Below are positions 10,335-19,439 of a stretch of 64,000 nucleotides of DNA, piece after piece. Origin of the DNA: Enterobacter oligotrophicus (lineage in GTDB: Bacteria; Pseudomonadota; Gammaproteobacteria; Enterobacterales; Enterobacteriaceae); the NCBI RefSeq assembly GCF_009176645.1, contig NZ_AP019007.1, positions 1,736,001-1,800,000 on the forward strand, written 5' to 3'. Made by a program: the position numbers and the translations under genes. The first letter of the stretch is position 1. The number at the start of each line of letters is the position of its first letter. The notes beneath the pieces are model-generated. The model searched no databases. It was not told the origin of the DNA and saw only the letters and a program-made list of their open reading frames with translations.

Positions 10335-10709
10335 ATGAAAAAACCTTTATTAGCTCTGTTACTAATCACATCTCAGAGCGCATTCGCGGACAAAATACCC
10401 AAATCCATCGACAATCTGATAGCTGGTTATGATACCAGGACTCATGTACTGGAAGATGGTGAGCTGACCGTCAGATACAACAAGCAAGCATTAATGATAG
10501 ACGCTGCAAAATCCATGTTCAGTTCGATATGCGATGACTATTTTATGAACAAGTGGAATCCAGAGACAATCAAAAAAATCACTCTATGGAATGTCACGTC
10601 CAATCAGGGTTACAAAATAAATGGCGGTGGGATTGAGTGTAAAAAAACTGGTTCCATGGACTTCAAGCAAGCTGAAGAATACAGAACCAGTTTAATCGAA
10701 AAAATGTAA
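10335..10709 (+). CDS. Small secreted protein of unknown function (prophage cargo)
   Basis: 124 residues, family not recognised. An N-terminal signal peptide (MKKPLLALLLITSQSAFA, cleavage after AFA at about residue 18) is followed by a mature domain of about 105 residues with two cysteines that could form a disulfide (SICDDYF and GIECKKT). The ATG follows AAAGGACG. The coding sequence is clearly AT-richer than the neighbouring tail genes, is transcribed against them, and lies alone between attL and ogr. This is the usual pattern of a lysogenic-conversion gene expressed from the prophage. Function unknown; a periplasmic location is inferred. Confidence 0.75.
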   Translation: MKKPLLALLLITSQSAFADKIPKSIDNLIAGYDTRTHVLEDGELTVRYNKQALMIDAAKSMFSSICDDYFMNKWNPETIKKITLWNVTSNQGYKINGGGIECKKTGSMDFKQAEEYRTSLIEKM

Positions 10710-10724
10710 ACCCTATCAGTGGTT

Positions 10725-10943
10725 TTAAAAGTTCATATGGCCCTGCCCTCCCGTTGATGGGTGTGGTGTGGCATAATCAATTAGGTTGGGAGTAGTAATG
10801 TATCTCACAACGGTTTCATGAGTAACAAATGTAGCGCCACAGTTAATATTTTGGCACTGACAATAACGTTCTTTTGTCTGGTCCGATACCCTAAAGCTGC
10901 TTCTTGTATGCGCTGCGTGTCCACATTTAGGGCAATTCATCAT
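10725..10943 (-). CDS. ogr: Ogr/Delta family late transcription activator
   Basis: Zinc-finger activator that binds about 55 bases upstream of phage late promoters and recruits RNA polymerase through the alpha subunit. 72 residues from the ATG at 10943 (chosen because GAGG lies 8 bases upstream). Zinc ligands form CPKC near the N-terminus and CQNINC about 25 residues later, the Cys-x2-Cys...Cys-x4-Cys pattern of P2 Ogr. Last gene before attL as in P2. Its presumed targets are the three TTGT-N12-ACAA boxes in this prophage. Confidence 0.93.
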   Translation of the reverse strand: MMNCPKCGHAAHTRSSFRVSDQTKERYCQCQNINCGATFVTHETVVRYITTPNLIDYATPHPSTGGQGHMNF

Positions 10944-10992
10944 AATCAGAACCTCATTTGACGTTTTATAATTCACTTTTGTGAATTTACTA

Positions 10993-12093
10993 CTATTCGA
11001 GTTCTAAATCATCAATTTTAACCTCAAGCTCCAGACTGGTAGTAAAACCATTATCCGGGCTGACCGTATGCGTCAACGTTGTAATGGTCCATTCGGCATC
11101 GTCGATAGGCTGCTTAAAGCCGCTCATCTTTACTGGCATTTCGGTGTAGAGATCTGCCCGGCCCTCTGCGAGCTGCAGGGAGAATGACGCAACACCACGC
11201 TGCAGACGCTCCCATTGCATTTTTGCCGCACGCTCAGCATTGCTGCGATTTGCGTAAGTGCGGTTAAGAACCAGCACGTTTTCATCCGTTCCCACCAGAT
11301 AATCACCCTGTTTTGCTTCCGGCTCTTTGGGTGTGGTGGTTTTCTTCCGACGGCGCTTAACTCTGGTTGTTTCTTTTTTCTTGGGTTCACGGGTATGCAA
11401 CCAGCTGGCAATAACGCCGGTATAGGCACCACGATCAGCCAGGGTAAAACGATGACCGTCACCAGCCTTACGCTCAATGGTGATTACCGGCAGCGGCTTA
11501 CCGCTCGCCGTTTTTCCCTGCCCCTGTCGGATAAACAACAGGTTTCCATCCTTAACGGAAGCGATCGCTCCATACTGGCGCGCCAGCTTCATTAGGAAAC
11601 TGGCATCGCTTTCATTGGTCTGGTCCATGTGATCCAGCATCTTGCCCGTCAGGTCTTTACCCAACGCTATTTTGAGGTTATGCCGTGCTGCAATTTCCTT
11701 TACCACATCGCCAACAGTTGTCTGGTGCCATGACTTTTCTCGCCGGGTATTGAGGGTTTCACGAAAATCGGCGCTACGAGCACGGATAGTCAGACGATCA
11801 GGAGCACCGCTGTGCTCAATCTCATCCACAGTAAACTCCCCTTTCGGGAAAAGCGGCTGGCCTTTCCACCCCAGCGCCAGCTGAATAACAGCACCACGTC
11901 GCGGCAGAACAATCTGCCCGTCGGCATCGTCCAGCTCCAGATCAAGCTGGTCAGCCTCAAAACCACGGTTATCGGTCAGCGTTAGACTCATCAGGCGCGC
12001 ATCCAGCGCGGTGGTCACGTCCTTACCTTCAATGGTGATACTGAAAGCCGGACTTCTGCTGTTCAGGTCAAAAAGATCAGAGCTAAAATTCAC
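10993..12093 (-). CDS. D: Phage late control protein / tail protein gpD
   Basis: 366 residues (P2 gpD 387). Forms part of the baseplate hub under the spike (gp27-like). Characteristic text includes ITIEGKDVTTALDARLMSLTLTDNRGFEADQLDLELDDADG near the N-terminus, and MDQTNESDASFLMKLARQYGAIASVKDGNLLF in the middle. A Lys/Arg-rich insert lies around residues 235-260. The start overlaps the stop of U by 4 bases. Confidence 0.95.
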   Translation of the reverse strand: MNFSSDLFDLNSRSPAFSITIEGKDVTTALDARLMSLTLTDNRGFEADQLDLELDDADGQIVLPRRGAVIQLALGWKGQPLFPKGEFTVDEIEHSGAPDRLTIRARSADFRETLNTRREKSWHQTTVGDVVKEIAARHNLKIALGKDLTGKMLDHMDQTNESDASFLMKLARQYGAIASVKDGNLLFIRQGQGKTASGKPLPVITIERKAGDGHRFTLADRGAYTGVIASWLHTREPKKKETTRVKRRRKKTTTPKEPEAKQGDYLVGTDENVLVLNRTYANRSNAERAAKMQWERLQRGVASFSLQLAEGRADLYTEMPVKMSGFKQPIDDAEWTITTLTHTVSPDNGFTTSLELEVKIDDLELE

Positions 12094-12575
12094 TGCAGCA
12101 ACCCTCCAACCGTATTTTTAATATTACCTATCGCAGACGTTGCAGAGTCCTGCAGGTTACTGAGCTGATCGCTGAGACTTCCGAACATATCAGACAGCGA
12201 CTCATCAACCCTTTTCAGGGTCAGCGTAAACTCAATACGGCGAGGCATTCCGCTTTCAAAAAACTCTGTTTTTGTCTGACTCAGGCTCTCGATCACAAAC
12301 ATGCCGTAAATGGTCCCGCTTCCCTCAATAAGAGGCCATGCTTTGCCCAGTTCTGCCATTTGCTCCAGCGCGAGCAATGACAGCCTGCCCCCGGTGACTT
12401 CCGGCAGCAGTACGCCAGATAACGTCAGCGAGTCATTATCCGGGCCAAGAAACTGCGTTGATGGTCGCCGGTTCACCCGACTGTTGGCGGCGTGTCGCCA
12501 GCTTCGCTGATACTGCAGCTCCTGATATGGCACTGTACGCAGCATGAAGACATATAACCCCAGTACCATCATCAT
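12090..12575 (-). CDS. U: Phage tail protein gpU
   Basis: 161 residues (P2 gpU 159). Tail-tube-associated protein of the P2 GpU family: N-terminal VLGLYVFMLRTVPYQELQYQRSWRH, central LTLSGVLLPEVTGGRLSL and MFVIESLSQTKTEFFESGMPRRIEFTLTLKRVDE. The start overlaps the T stop by 4 bases. Part of the FI-FII-E-T-U-D operon. Confidence 0.95.
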   Translation of the reverse strand: MMMVLGLYVFMLRTVPYQELQYQRSWRHAANSRVNRRPSTQFLGPDNDSLTLSGVLLPEVTGGRLSLLALEQMAELGKAWPLIEGSGTIYGMFVIESLSQTKTEFFESGMPRRIEFTLTLKRVDESLSDMFGSLSDQLSNLQDSATSAIGNIKNTVGGLLQ

Positions 12576-15349
12576 GATTCATAACCCCCTTGATCACTGA
12601 AATTGCTGCGTGCTTTAGCCCTGGTCTTGCGCTCGCGTTCGTCAAGCTGTCGGGCAACTTCACGGGCAATATCCTGCGCACTCTGCCCTGGCTGAGCATA
12701 GATAGTGATCGGCGCGTGAGTTTCAAAGTGCATCACTGGCGGCGAGCTGGCAGATTTCGCAGGCTGGCTTTGTTTATATGCCACTGTAGGCAGACTGTAA
12801 GGATGTAGTGGAGCAGCCTCTGCAGGCGCTGCCGCTACGCCCATGACACCTGCAATGACGGAAGCCAGCGCGGCAGTGCGCCGCCTGCTGGTCACATTTG
12901 CGGGGCCGTTCACAATTTCAGGGCCGTTCTCCCCAACAATACCGAACTGACCGCGCGGAATAATCCCACCACTGTCATACATCCCGGCAAACGGAACGGC
13001 AGCAGCCGCTGCTCCACCAACCACCTGCACCTGTGCTTTGTCTTGTGTTTTATTATTTCCGGTCATCCAGTCAGGCAGATAATCGGTGACTGAGGAAATC
13101 TTGCTTTTGAGTGTCTCCCATTTGGCATTAATTCCATCGAGAATGCTGTCAATAATGGCGCTGCCCATGTCCTGAAACTTCGCAGGAAGCGCGGCAACAT
13201 CAGCCAGGATCGAATTCCATTTATCACTAATAGATTGTCTGATATTGGCCCACGCTTCAGAAACGCCAGTTTTTATTGCATCCCAATTTTTAGCTATTAA
13301 TCCCGGCAAGGTATAATTAAAGAACAGTGACTTAATTCCCTCCCATGCGGCGCTGGCCTTCTCTTTAATCCAATCCCATGCCGTACTTGTGGCATTACAT
13401 ACAGCATCCCACATTGCCTTGAATTTTGGCCCAAGCGTGTCCCAGTTCTGCCAGATATAAATAGCACCAGCGGCGATCAGCCCAATAACAGCCAGTATAG
13501 GATTGGCAAACATCAATCGGCCCAGCCATATAACTGACTTGCCAACAGAACTGATTGCTTTCCCAATAAGACCAAATGCAGATGAAAATTTTAGCCCCAT
13601 CACCCCTGCGCTCATTCGCACTACTGCCATCGGCCCTAGCACGGACGCCAGGGCCAGTGAAACAACCCCAGCGGCGGTGGCAACAATGGCAAACCCAGCT
13701 GCCAGCTTAAACAGCGCAGAGGTCAATTGTGGGTGTCGTTTAACAAAACTATCCATACGCGACGCCAGTTCACCCAACCAGTCGGCCAGCTTCTTTAATG
13801 CTGGGGCAACTGTTTCACCAATACTAGCCATAGCATTGGTAAAGGAACCTGTAGCGGCTTCCCATTTATTACCAAGAGTATTCAAGGAAGCATCAACACG
13901 CTCGCGTAAAGAAGCCTGATTTTGTAGCTTTGAAGCCGTTTCACGATACCCTGAGATGCCTTTGGTAATCATAATATTTAGCACCTGCAGCGTTTCCGCA
14001 TCATCCCCAAAAATACCTTTTAGAGTAGCTAACCTTTTCTCAGTATTAATCTTTTGGAGTTGAGCTAACTGCGTGTACATTTTCTCCAGCCCGCCAAACT
14101 CCCCCTTGCCATCCGTAAAATCGAACCTAACGCCAGTGCCTTTTAGTTCATCATTAGCATCCTTCACTTTTTCTGTATTCATGACGGACTGAAATACTTT
14201 TCGGTAGGCATTACCAGCTGACTCTCCAGCCATACCAGCCTGGTCAGCCATAACTAATAGAGGGGCAAATGTCTTAGCCGCGTCCAATCCCTTTTTATGA
14301 ATAATATCCATCGCGCTGCTGATTTTTGAGAACCCCTGCAGCATATTTCCTGAATCTACCCCCGCGTAGAATCCTTTCTGGATTACGTCCATCAAATTCA
14401 TCATGTCTTTTTCGGAGGTCTGAGTAGCATCTTGTAACTTAGCCGCAAATTCAGCTGCTGCTGTGGGAGCCATCTGTAACTGCACGCCAAGATAAGCTGC
14501 TGACTCTCCCAAGCCTCCCAGGATGACCTGCGCCGACATACCCTGACGGCGTAGCATAGTCATCATGTTCTGAAAGTCGGCTGTTGTTCCCGGCAGCTTA
14601 TCGCCCAAAGCAACTGCAAGCCGGTTAATTTTTTCAAATTCAGGCGCTACCTTTCCGCCCGGTCCCATCATTGAACCGGCGAGCTGATTCGCTGCATTTT
14701 CTGATTCTGAATAGGCTTTTACTGGAGCCAACAACGTCATGCCAGTAGTTACCCCAGCCGCCATCGCCCCTGCACCATTACCTGCCAGAGAGTTCCTTAA
14801 CTCACGGGTCTTTTCAGCCTTGGCTTTGATGGCGTTGAGCTTTCGCTGACGCTCGCCAACTTCACGCAGCCTGCGCTCCTGCTCAGCCAACTGTCGGTTA
14901 TACCGCTCAGTTTCTCGTGCAATCCGTGCCGTCTCGCGCGCTCCGCCCCCAGCAGATAACCCCAACCGATAAAGCTCAGCCCTGGCTGCCGCCATCTGGC
15001 GAGTTTCCTGTTGCTGTTTTTGTTCAAGACGTGAAACAGCACGCCACTGAGCTTCAAGCGCCTGCGTTTGTTTTTTTGTCGGGGATTCCAAAGATGACAT
15101 TTCGCGCGTCATCATTTGAGCGCGTAGCCTCGCCTGATCCAGTTCGGCACCAGTACGGCTAACACTTTGAGTTAGCTGATCGAAAGATTTAAGCTGACCT
15201 CCAGCATCACTCAGCTCTTTAATCTGATCGCGGGTTTGTCGAATAGCTGATGCCAGCTCCTTAGAGCCAGCCTGTGCATTTTTAAATGGGCGGGTTAACT
15301 TATCCACCGCCCCCAGAACTACCTGCAGTCGCAGGTTATTATCACTCAT
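12572..15349 (-). CDS. T: Phage tail tape measure protein gpT
   Basis: 925 residues from the ATG at 15349, which overlaps the E' stop. It sets tail length and may assist DNA ejection. Residues 1-200 are coiled coil; about 205-520 is the phage tail tape measure core (AAGVTTGMTLLAPVKAYSESENAANQLAGSMMG...). Residues 560-660 hold several hydrophobic segments, and the C-terminal part is Ala/Pro-rich. Somewhat longer than P2 gpT (815), so the tail may be longer, since tape-measure length scales with tail length. Confidence 0.95.
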   Translation of the reverse strand: MSDNNLRLQVVLGAVDKLTRPFKNAQAGSKELASAIRQTRDQIKELSDAGGQLKSFDQLTQSVSRTGAELDQARLRAQMMTREMSSLESPTKKQTQALEAQWRAVSRLEQKQQQETRQMAAARAELYRLGLSAGGGARETARIARETERYNRQLAEQERRLREVGERQRKLNAIKAKAEKTRELRNSLAGNGAGAMAAGVTTGMTLLAPVKAYSESENAANQLAGSMMGPGGKVAPEFEKINRLAVALGDKLPGTTADFQNMMTMLRRQGMSAQVILGGLGESAAYLGVQLQMAPTAAAEFAAKLQDATQTSEKDMMNLMDVIQKGFYAGVDSGNMLQGFSKISSAMDIIHKKGLDAAKTFAPLLVMADQAGMAGESAGNAYRKVFQSVMNTEKVKDANDELKGTGVRFDFTDGKGEFGGLEKMYTQLAQLQKINTEKRLATLKGIFGDDAETLQVLNIMITKGISGYRETASKLQNQASLRERVDASLNTLGNKWEAATGSFTNAMASIGETVAPALKKLADWLGELASRMDSFVKRHPQLTSALFKLAAGFAIVATAAGVVSLALASVLGPMAVVRMSAGVMGLKFSSAFGLIGKAISSVGKSVIWLGRLMFANPILAVIGLIAAGAIYIWQNWDTLGPKFKAMWDAVCNATSTAWDWIKEKASAAWEGIKSLFFNYTLPGLIAKNWDAIKTGVSEAWANIRQSISDKWNSILADVAALPAKFQDMGSAIIDSILDGINAKWETLKSKISSVTDYLPDWMTGNNKTQDKAQVQVVGGAAAAAVPFAGMYDSGGIIPRGQFGIVGENGPEIVNGPANVTSRRRTAALASVIAGVMGVAAAPAEAAPLHPYSLPTVAYKQSQPAKSASSPPVMHFETHAPITIYAQPGQSAQDIAREVARQLDERERKTRAKARSNFSDQGGYES

Positions 15350-15778
15350 CGCTGGCCCCGCTTCGCTGAATTGCCTTATGCCGCCACTCCAGCACATCAG
15401 TCAGCGGCATAACGTCAGTGATGGACGGCGACCAGTGAAAGATGGTGGCAATGTCTGCCACCAGATCATCAACCGTCAGGTTGTCGGCAAATCGGCAAGC
15501 ACCGACTTCGGCAACAAAAAAGTAACCACCTCTACAGCCATTGCTGTCAGATCGGCGGGGTCCAGCTCTGCCATTTCCTGCGCGGTCAGCGTCGGGGTGG
15601 AGATTCGCGGGATCACGGTCATCATCGCACCCACGTCCATATCCATAATGGCCTGCAGACGGGTGCCACGCAGTGCGCCGGACTGCGGCTTACGCAGCAC
15701 AATTTCGGTAATTTCAGCTTTACCGCGCATGATGGGGGTATCCAGTTTTACGGTCTTTTCAGTCAACTTGTCGCTCAT
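15342..15778 (-). CDS. E': Tail assembly chaperone E+E' (-1 frameshift product)
   Basis: Fusion made by -1 ribosomal slippage during translation of E at the heptamer T-TTT-TTG (15515-15521). After the slip, the frame reads on for about 57 codons (VAEVGACRFADNLTV... ending WRHKAIQRSGASDE) to the TGA at 15342-15344. The E' text matches the P2 type (ATIFHWSPSITDVMPL). P2-like phages need both E and E+E' for tail assembly, at a fixed ratio. The fusion is about 145 residues. The frame has no good start of its own. Confidence 0.88.
15476..15778 (-). CDS. E: Phage tail protein gpE
   Basis: 100-residue in-frame product of the tail assembly chaperone gene: MSDKLTEKTVKLDTPIMRGKAEITEIVLRKP at the N-terminus and an acidic, Met-rich middle. 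Ends shortly after the slippery site. Lies between FII and T as in P2. Confidence 0.95.
   Translation of the reverse strand: MSDKLTEKTVKLDTPIMRGKAEITEIVLRKPQSGALRGTRLQAIMDMDVGAMMTVIPRISTPTLTAQEMAELDPADLTAMAVEVVTFLLPKSVLADLPTT
15515..15521 (-). promoter_or_regulatory. -1 frameshift slippery heptamer
   Basis: T TTT TTG read on the minus strand within codons V-T-F-L-L-P of gene E; the same heptamer is used by phage P2. The E' frame is open from here to 15342. Confidence 0.88.
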
Positions 15779-15832
15779 GTTCGTTTCCTGTTAATGAAAT
15801 ACTGGCGCGGCTGCCCGCGCCGTTAAGGTTAA

Positions 15833-16348
15833 TCAGAGGCCGAGGGCATTACGGTGTTCTTCCATCAGGTCCACGCCGTCAACGATTTCAATCATGTTGA
15901 CCAGATCGACCTCATAGAGCACCTCACCGTTAATGGTCAGCTTCGCGTAGCTATTGGTGCCGCTGACTTTGGTAGTGCTGCTCTCGCCGGTTTTCCACTC
16001 GCCGGAATCCACTTCTTTATGACGTCCGCGCACAACCAGCTCAACGGCCTGCACTTCGCCGGTATCGTCACGCTGAATGGAGCCGGTGAAACGCAACTGG
16101 ATGCCGTCAACCGTGGCTTTGCCCATCTGCTTGAATAACAGCAGTTCGGTGCCGCCGATTGAAAATTCCGTGTCCAGTGCGCCGTCATCCAGCCCCATGT
16201 CCACGTCCACCGCGCCCGGCATACCGCCGCCGCGATACTTCTCATACTTACGGGTGAATTTCGGCAGGGTCAGGGACTCAACGATCCCCTGCCAGTTGTT
16301 CCCGTCGTTGAACAGGTTCAGGTGTTTTAACTTACGTGGTAAAGCCAT
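15833..16348 (-). CDS. FII: Phage major tail tube protein gpFII
   Basis: 171 residues (P2 gpFII 172). Forms the inner tail tube. N-terminal MALPRKLKHLNLFNDGNNWQG, central EVDMGLDDGALDTEF-like segment and ELVVRGRHKEVDSGEWK, ending RNALGL. Directly downstream of the sheath gene FI, with a 9-base gap. Confidence 0.97.
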   Translation of the reverse strand: MALPRKLKHLNLFNDGNNWQGIVESLTLPKFTRKYEKYRGGGMPGAVDVDMGLDDGALDTEFSIGGTELLLFKQMGKATVDGIQLRFTGSIQRDDTGEVQAVELVVRGRHKEVDSGEWKTGESSTTKVSGTNSYAKLTINGEVLYEVDLVNMIEIVDGVDLMEEHRNALGL

Positions 16349-16357
16349 GGTGTCCCC

Positions 16358-17530
16358 TTACGCGCTGACCTGGCTGGAGAAATCCAGCAGGTACTGATCG
16401 GTGATGCGCTGGCGCAGCATCAGGTTTTCAAGCGGCGGCACCGGCGTGTAGTCGTAGTCGATAGTGAGTTTCCCGGCTTTCAGGGAGTCTTTATCGTTCA
16501 CCGACTCATCCAGCCAGCAGTCTGCGCCGATGATGTAGCCCTGCGTTTTCAGGCTGCGCAGCTTGGCGCGGATACCTTCGATAATGTCACGGGCCAGCGA
16601 CGGGTTGAGCACGCCATCCACCGCCCACATGTGCGCTTCTGCGATGGTGTCAGCCAGCACCTGCGCCGTGCGGGTGTAGTTTTCAAACTGAAACAGCGGA
16701 TCGTCACTGAGGCAGCGGGAACCCCAGAAGCGGAAGCCGTCTTTGCGGATAAGCGTAGTGACGTCGTTCTGGTTCAGCAGTCCCGCATCGGTTGCCGGGT
16801 CCTGCAGATCCCAGAACACATCAGCGGAAATGCCGGTGACGCCGTTCACGCCCACGTTGGACAAGGTTTTGTGCCAGCCGGTCTGCTCGTCAATTTTGGC
16901 ACGCAGGCCGAGCGCACGGGCGGAGGCGTAGGCCGTCGCATCTGCATTCAGCACAGTGTCAAAGTTGATGAAGTCAGGCCAGATCAGCATCCCCTCTCGC
17001 TGGCTGAAATTGTCTCGATAGGCAATCGCTTCTTCCACCGTTTTGCAGCCGTAGGCTGACAGGTAGGCAAACCCGCGGAGACTCTGCGCCACGCTCAGCA
17101 GCTCAGTGGCAACCGCCTGCGTGTCATGTCCCGGCACGCCGAGAATGCGCGGTTTGACGCCGAGCTGCGACTGCGCCGAAAGCAGCGCTTTCATACCCGT
17201 TTTTTTACCGTCAGCAGTTACGCCGCCGATAATGTTGGAGGTGGTTTCCGCTTCGGTTTCGCCCTGCGCCACGCGCACAACGACTGTCACGGGTTTTGCC
17301 TGGTCTGCAATCGCATCCAGCGAACGGGCCAGCGTACCGGACTCGCCCGCTTTACCGCTGGCGGTCAGCACATCGGTCAGCAGAACAGGCTTATTAAGGG
17401 GAAACATGGACGCATCAGCATCATCGCCGGTGCAGACCATGCCCACGATGGCTGTGCTCACCGTGGTAATGGATCGGGTGCCCTCGTTGACTTCAACAAC
17501 GCGCACCCCGTGGTGGTAATCCTGAGCCAT
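16358..17530 (-). CDS. FI: Phage contractile tail sheath protein gpFI
   Basis: 390 residues from the ATG at 17530 (P2 gpFI 396); the frame is open further upstream but [21 protein letters not shown] is the conserved start. Contractile sheath subunit: [61 protein letters not shown] and the C-terminal handshake region ending [11 protein letters not shown]...LDFSSQVSA. First gene of the PF operon. An Ogr box lies 74-93 bases upstream. Confidence 0.97.
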   Translation of the reverse strand: MAQDYHHGVRVVEVNEGTRSITTVSTAIVGMVCTGDDADASMFPLNKPVLLTDVLTASGKAGESGTLARSLDAIADQAKPVTVVVRVAQGETEAETTSNIIGGVTADGKKTGMKALLSAQSQLGVKPRILGVPGHDTQAVATELLSVAQSLRGFAYLSAYGCKTVEEAIAYRDNFSQREGMLIWPDFINFDTVLNADATAYASARALGLRAKIDEQTGWHKTLSNVGVNGVTGISADVFWDLQDPATDAGLLNQNDVTTLIRKDGFRFWGSRCLSDDPLFQFENYTRTAQVLADTIAEAHMWAVDGVLNPSLARDIIEGIRAKLRSLKTQGYIIGADCWLDESVNDKDSLKAGKLTIDYDYTPVPPLENLMLRQRITDQYLLDFSSQVSA

Positions 17531-17603
17531 AAGGCAGTCTCTCCGGTTTACAGGGGGTGTGCCTATGTTCTGGTTGATATGCGTGCGGCGCACGCGCAAG
17601 GCT

Positions 17604-17623
17604 TTGTGTGGGAAATGGCACAA
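17604..17623 (-). promoter_or_regulatory. Ogr box of late promoter PF
   Basis: TTGT-N12-ACAA centred at 17613.5, upstream of FI (start 17530). Activation at about -55 predicts a start near 17558, between the box and FI. The same pattern occurs at 21909 and 27442. The site partly overlaps nothing coding. Confidence 0.8.
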
Positions 17624-17635
17624 TGGAAGGGGTAG

Positions 17636-17658
17636 AAAAATCCCCGCAGGTGCGGGGA
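17636..17658 (-). terminator. Rho-independent terminator behind the tail-fibre operon
   Basis: Read on the minus strand: stem TCCCCGCA/TGCGGGGA with a two-base loop followed by TTTTT. It ends the V-W-J-I-H transcript just before the PF Ogr box, isolating the two late operons. The roughly 235-bp gap 17531-17766 contains only this terminator, the Ogr box and the FI leader. Confidence 0.85.
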
Positions 17659-17766
17659 CAGGATGAATTATAGGGAGGTTCTGGTTAGCTAATATCAATC
17701 CCGCAAGGAATTAACAGTTTTCAGAACATGAGATTTTAGCCGCCCTGCGTCTCCTGTAGTGCAGAT

Positions 17767-17952
17767 TTAATATATGGTACTGGCTTCCGGCTCTGGCGGT
17801 AGCCAGTTACCTTCACTATCTCGCCAGTAACCCTCGCCAGCAATACCGGAGTTTTCAACGGGAATAACGTCGAAATCAGGAATAGTTAGCGCTGGCTCAG
17901 CAACGATAATATTAACCACCACGTCATTTTTAATTATTGCCATAACAGCCAT
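17767..17952 (-). CDS. Small protein behind the tail fibre, possible fibre-assembly factor
   Basis: 61 residues (MAVMAIIKNDVVVNIIVAEP...), acidic, Pro-rich at the end. Its ATG overlaps the stop of H (TAATG), so it is translated by coupling. The position is that of gene G (tail-fibre assembly) in P2, but it is much shorter than G (175 aa) and I see no homology to it. Short proteins of this kind follow glycine-rich fibre genes in several enterobacterial prophages. Function inferred from position only. Confidence 0.65.
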   Translation of the reverse strand: MAVMAIIKNDVVVNIIVAEPALTIPDFDVIPVENSGIAGEGYWRDSEGNWLPPEPEASTIY

Positions 17953-19439
17953 TATGCATACTCCCAGATGATAGCAATGCCCTGTGAACCTGCCCCGCCT
18001 TTAAAAGCTGTTGCTGTAGAACGAGAGCACGCACCACCACCACCGCAGCCATATTCAAGCGCGTCATAACCATTATTCACGGTCTGGGTTTCACTTGCCT
18101 GACCGCCTGGGAAAAGCACTGATTCAGCACCGCGACCAGACACGGCATACGTAACATCAAATGCCATACCGGACCAACCCGCATGCCCGGTAGATGCGAT
18201 AATATTTGCTCCATAGGCAACGCCGCCTTTGCCTTCACCACCACCAAGACCACCTCCCTGCGTCATCATTGGCGATCCGCCCTTACCTCCACCTGCAACA
18301 ATGTTATTTCCGAATTTTGTGTCCCCTCCATTTCCACCCTCAGCCCCCGTAACGCCAGCCCCGCCTGCCCCTATCGTTACGAAGACATTGTTAAATCCTT
18401 CTGTCAGCATCGTTTTCAGGTATGCGCCAGCACCACCACCACCACCAAAGGCTTGTTTTCCAGATGCTGATGCCATACTTCCCCCCCCGGCACCGCCGCC
18501 ACCTAACAATTCAACGATCACCATGTTTGTGCCAGGCGTTGCATTATAAGTGCCGGATGAGGTTATTTTTTTTACCCCAAGAAGGATGCCTAAATGCGTT
18601 TCTTTTATACGGAGGTATGAGAGAAGACCGGCAACGTCTTTACCGGATAATTCTGTCAGCGTCTGGTTCAGCGGCTGCTTGCCAGCCAGGGCGTTTGTCA
18701 TGGTGGTAGCAAAGTTTGGATCATTACCCAGAGCTTCTGCCAGTTCGTTAAGGGTATCCAGAGCCGCCGGGGAAGAGTCGACAAGTGCGGATATTGCGGC
18801 CTGCACAAAGGCCGTGTTAGCAAGCTGCGTGGAATTATTGCCTGCCGCCGCCGTCGGTGCTTTTGGCGTGCCGGTGAATGTCGGGCTGGCTTTTGGTGCA
18901 TACTGCGTATGGGGATCACTGGCGGCGGTATGCTTTGCCATCAGGTCATCCACATACACCTTAAGCTCCAGCACCTTGTCATCCACATACTTGCGAGTTG
19001 CCAGCACCACTGCCGGGTCAATTTTAAGGGTGATATTATCGGTGCTGCTGGTAATCAGCACCATGCGCACGGTCTGCGTGCGTCCGCTCCCCTCAGCCAG
19101 CTGCGGCTTGTAGCTCTCCGGGCAGTTACCCACGGCAATCAGTGCGCCGGTTTCGTCGAACAGACCAACCTCACGAATCCACCAACCGCCCTCGGTTTCG
19201 GGGATCACCTGTTCAGCAATAATCTGGCTGCTGTTCTGCGGATCGATATACAGCATATTCAATGCCGCACGGCGCTTTTCAGCAACCAGCGCTGTCTGCT
19301 GTGCGCTTGGGGTCGGCAGAACGCCACCACCGTCGCCCACCGCCATCTGGGTAATTTTCAGCGGGACACCGAGCGCGGCGGCGCTTGCCAGTTTCGCCGC
19401 GCCGATATCCGTCAGCAGGGTATAAAATTTTGCGCTCAT
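17952..19439 (-). CDS. H: Tail fibre protein gpH with glycine-rich tip
   Basis: 495 residues (P2 gpH 669). Residues 1-160 are the conserved baseplate-attachment domain (MSAKFYTLLTDIGAAKLASAAALGVPLKITQMAVGDGGG...). Next is a short collar repeat region (ASDPHTQYAPKASPTFTGTPKAPTAAAGNNSTQLANTAFV; LNELAEALGNDPNFATTMTNALAGKQP). About 200 C-terminal residues carry many poly-Gly runs (GGGGAGGG, FGGGGGAGAY, GGGLGGGEG, YGCGGGGACS). Such tips resemble glycine-rich receptor-binding adhesins of some other myophages. Determines host receptor choice. Starts 4 bases inside gene I. Confidence 0.92.
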   Translation of the reverse strand: MSAKFYTLLTDIGAAKLASAAALGVPLKITQMAVGDGGGVLPTPSAQQTALVAEKRRAALNMLYIDPQNSSQIIAEQVIPETEGGWWIREVGLFDETGALIAVGNCPESYKPQLAEGSGRTQTVRMVLITSSTDNITLKIDPAVVLATRKYVDDKVLELKVYVDDLMAKHTAASDPHTQYAPKASPTFTGTPKAPTAAAGNNSTQLANTAFVQAAISALVDSSPAALDTLNELAEALGNDPNFATTMTNALAGKQPLNQTLTELSGKDVAGLLSYLRIKETHLGILLGVKKITSSGTYNATPGTNMVIVELLGGGGAGGGSMASASGKQAFGGGGGAGAYLKTMLTEGFNNVFVTIGAGGAGVTGAEGGNGGDTKFGNNIVAGGGKGGSPMMTQGGGLGGGEGKGGVAYGANIIASTGHAGWSGMAFDVTYAVSGRGAESVLFPGGQASETQTVNNGYDALEYGCGGGGACSRSTATAFKGGAGSQGIAIIWEYA

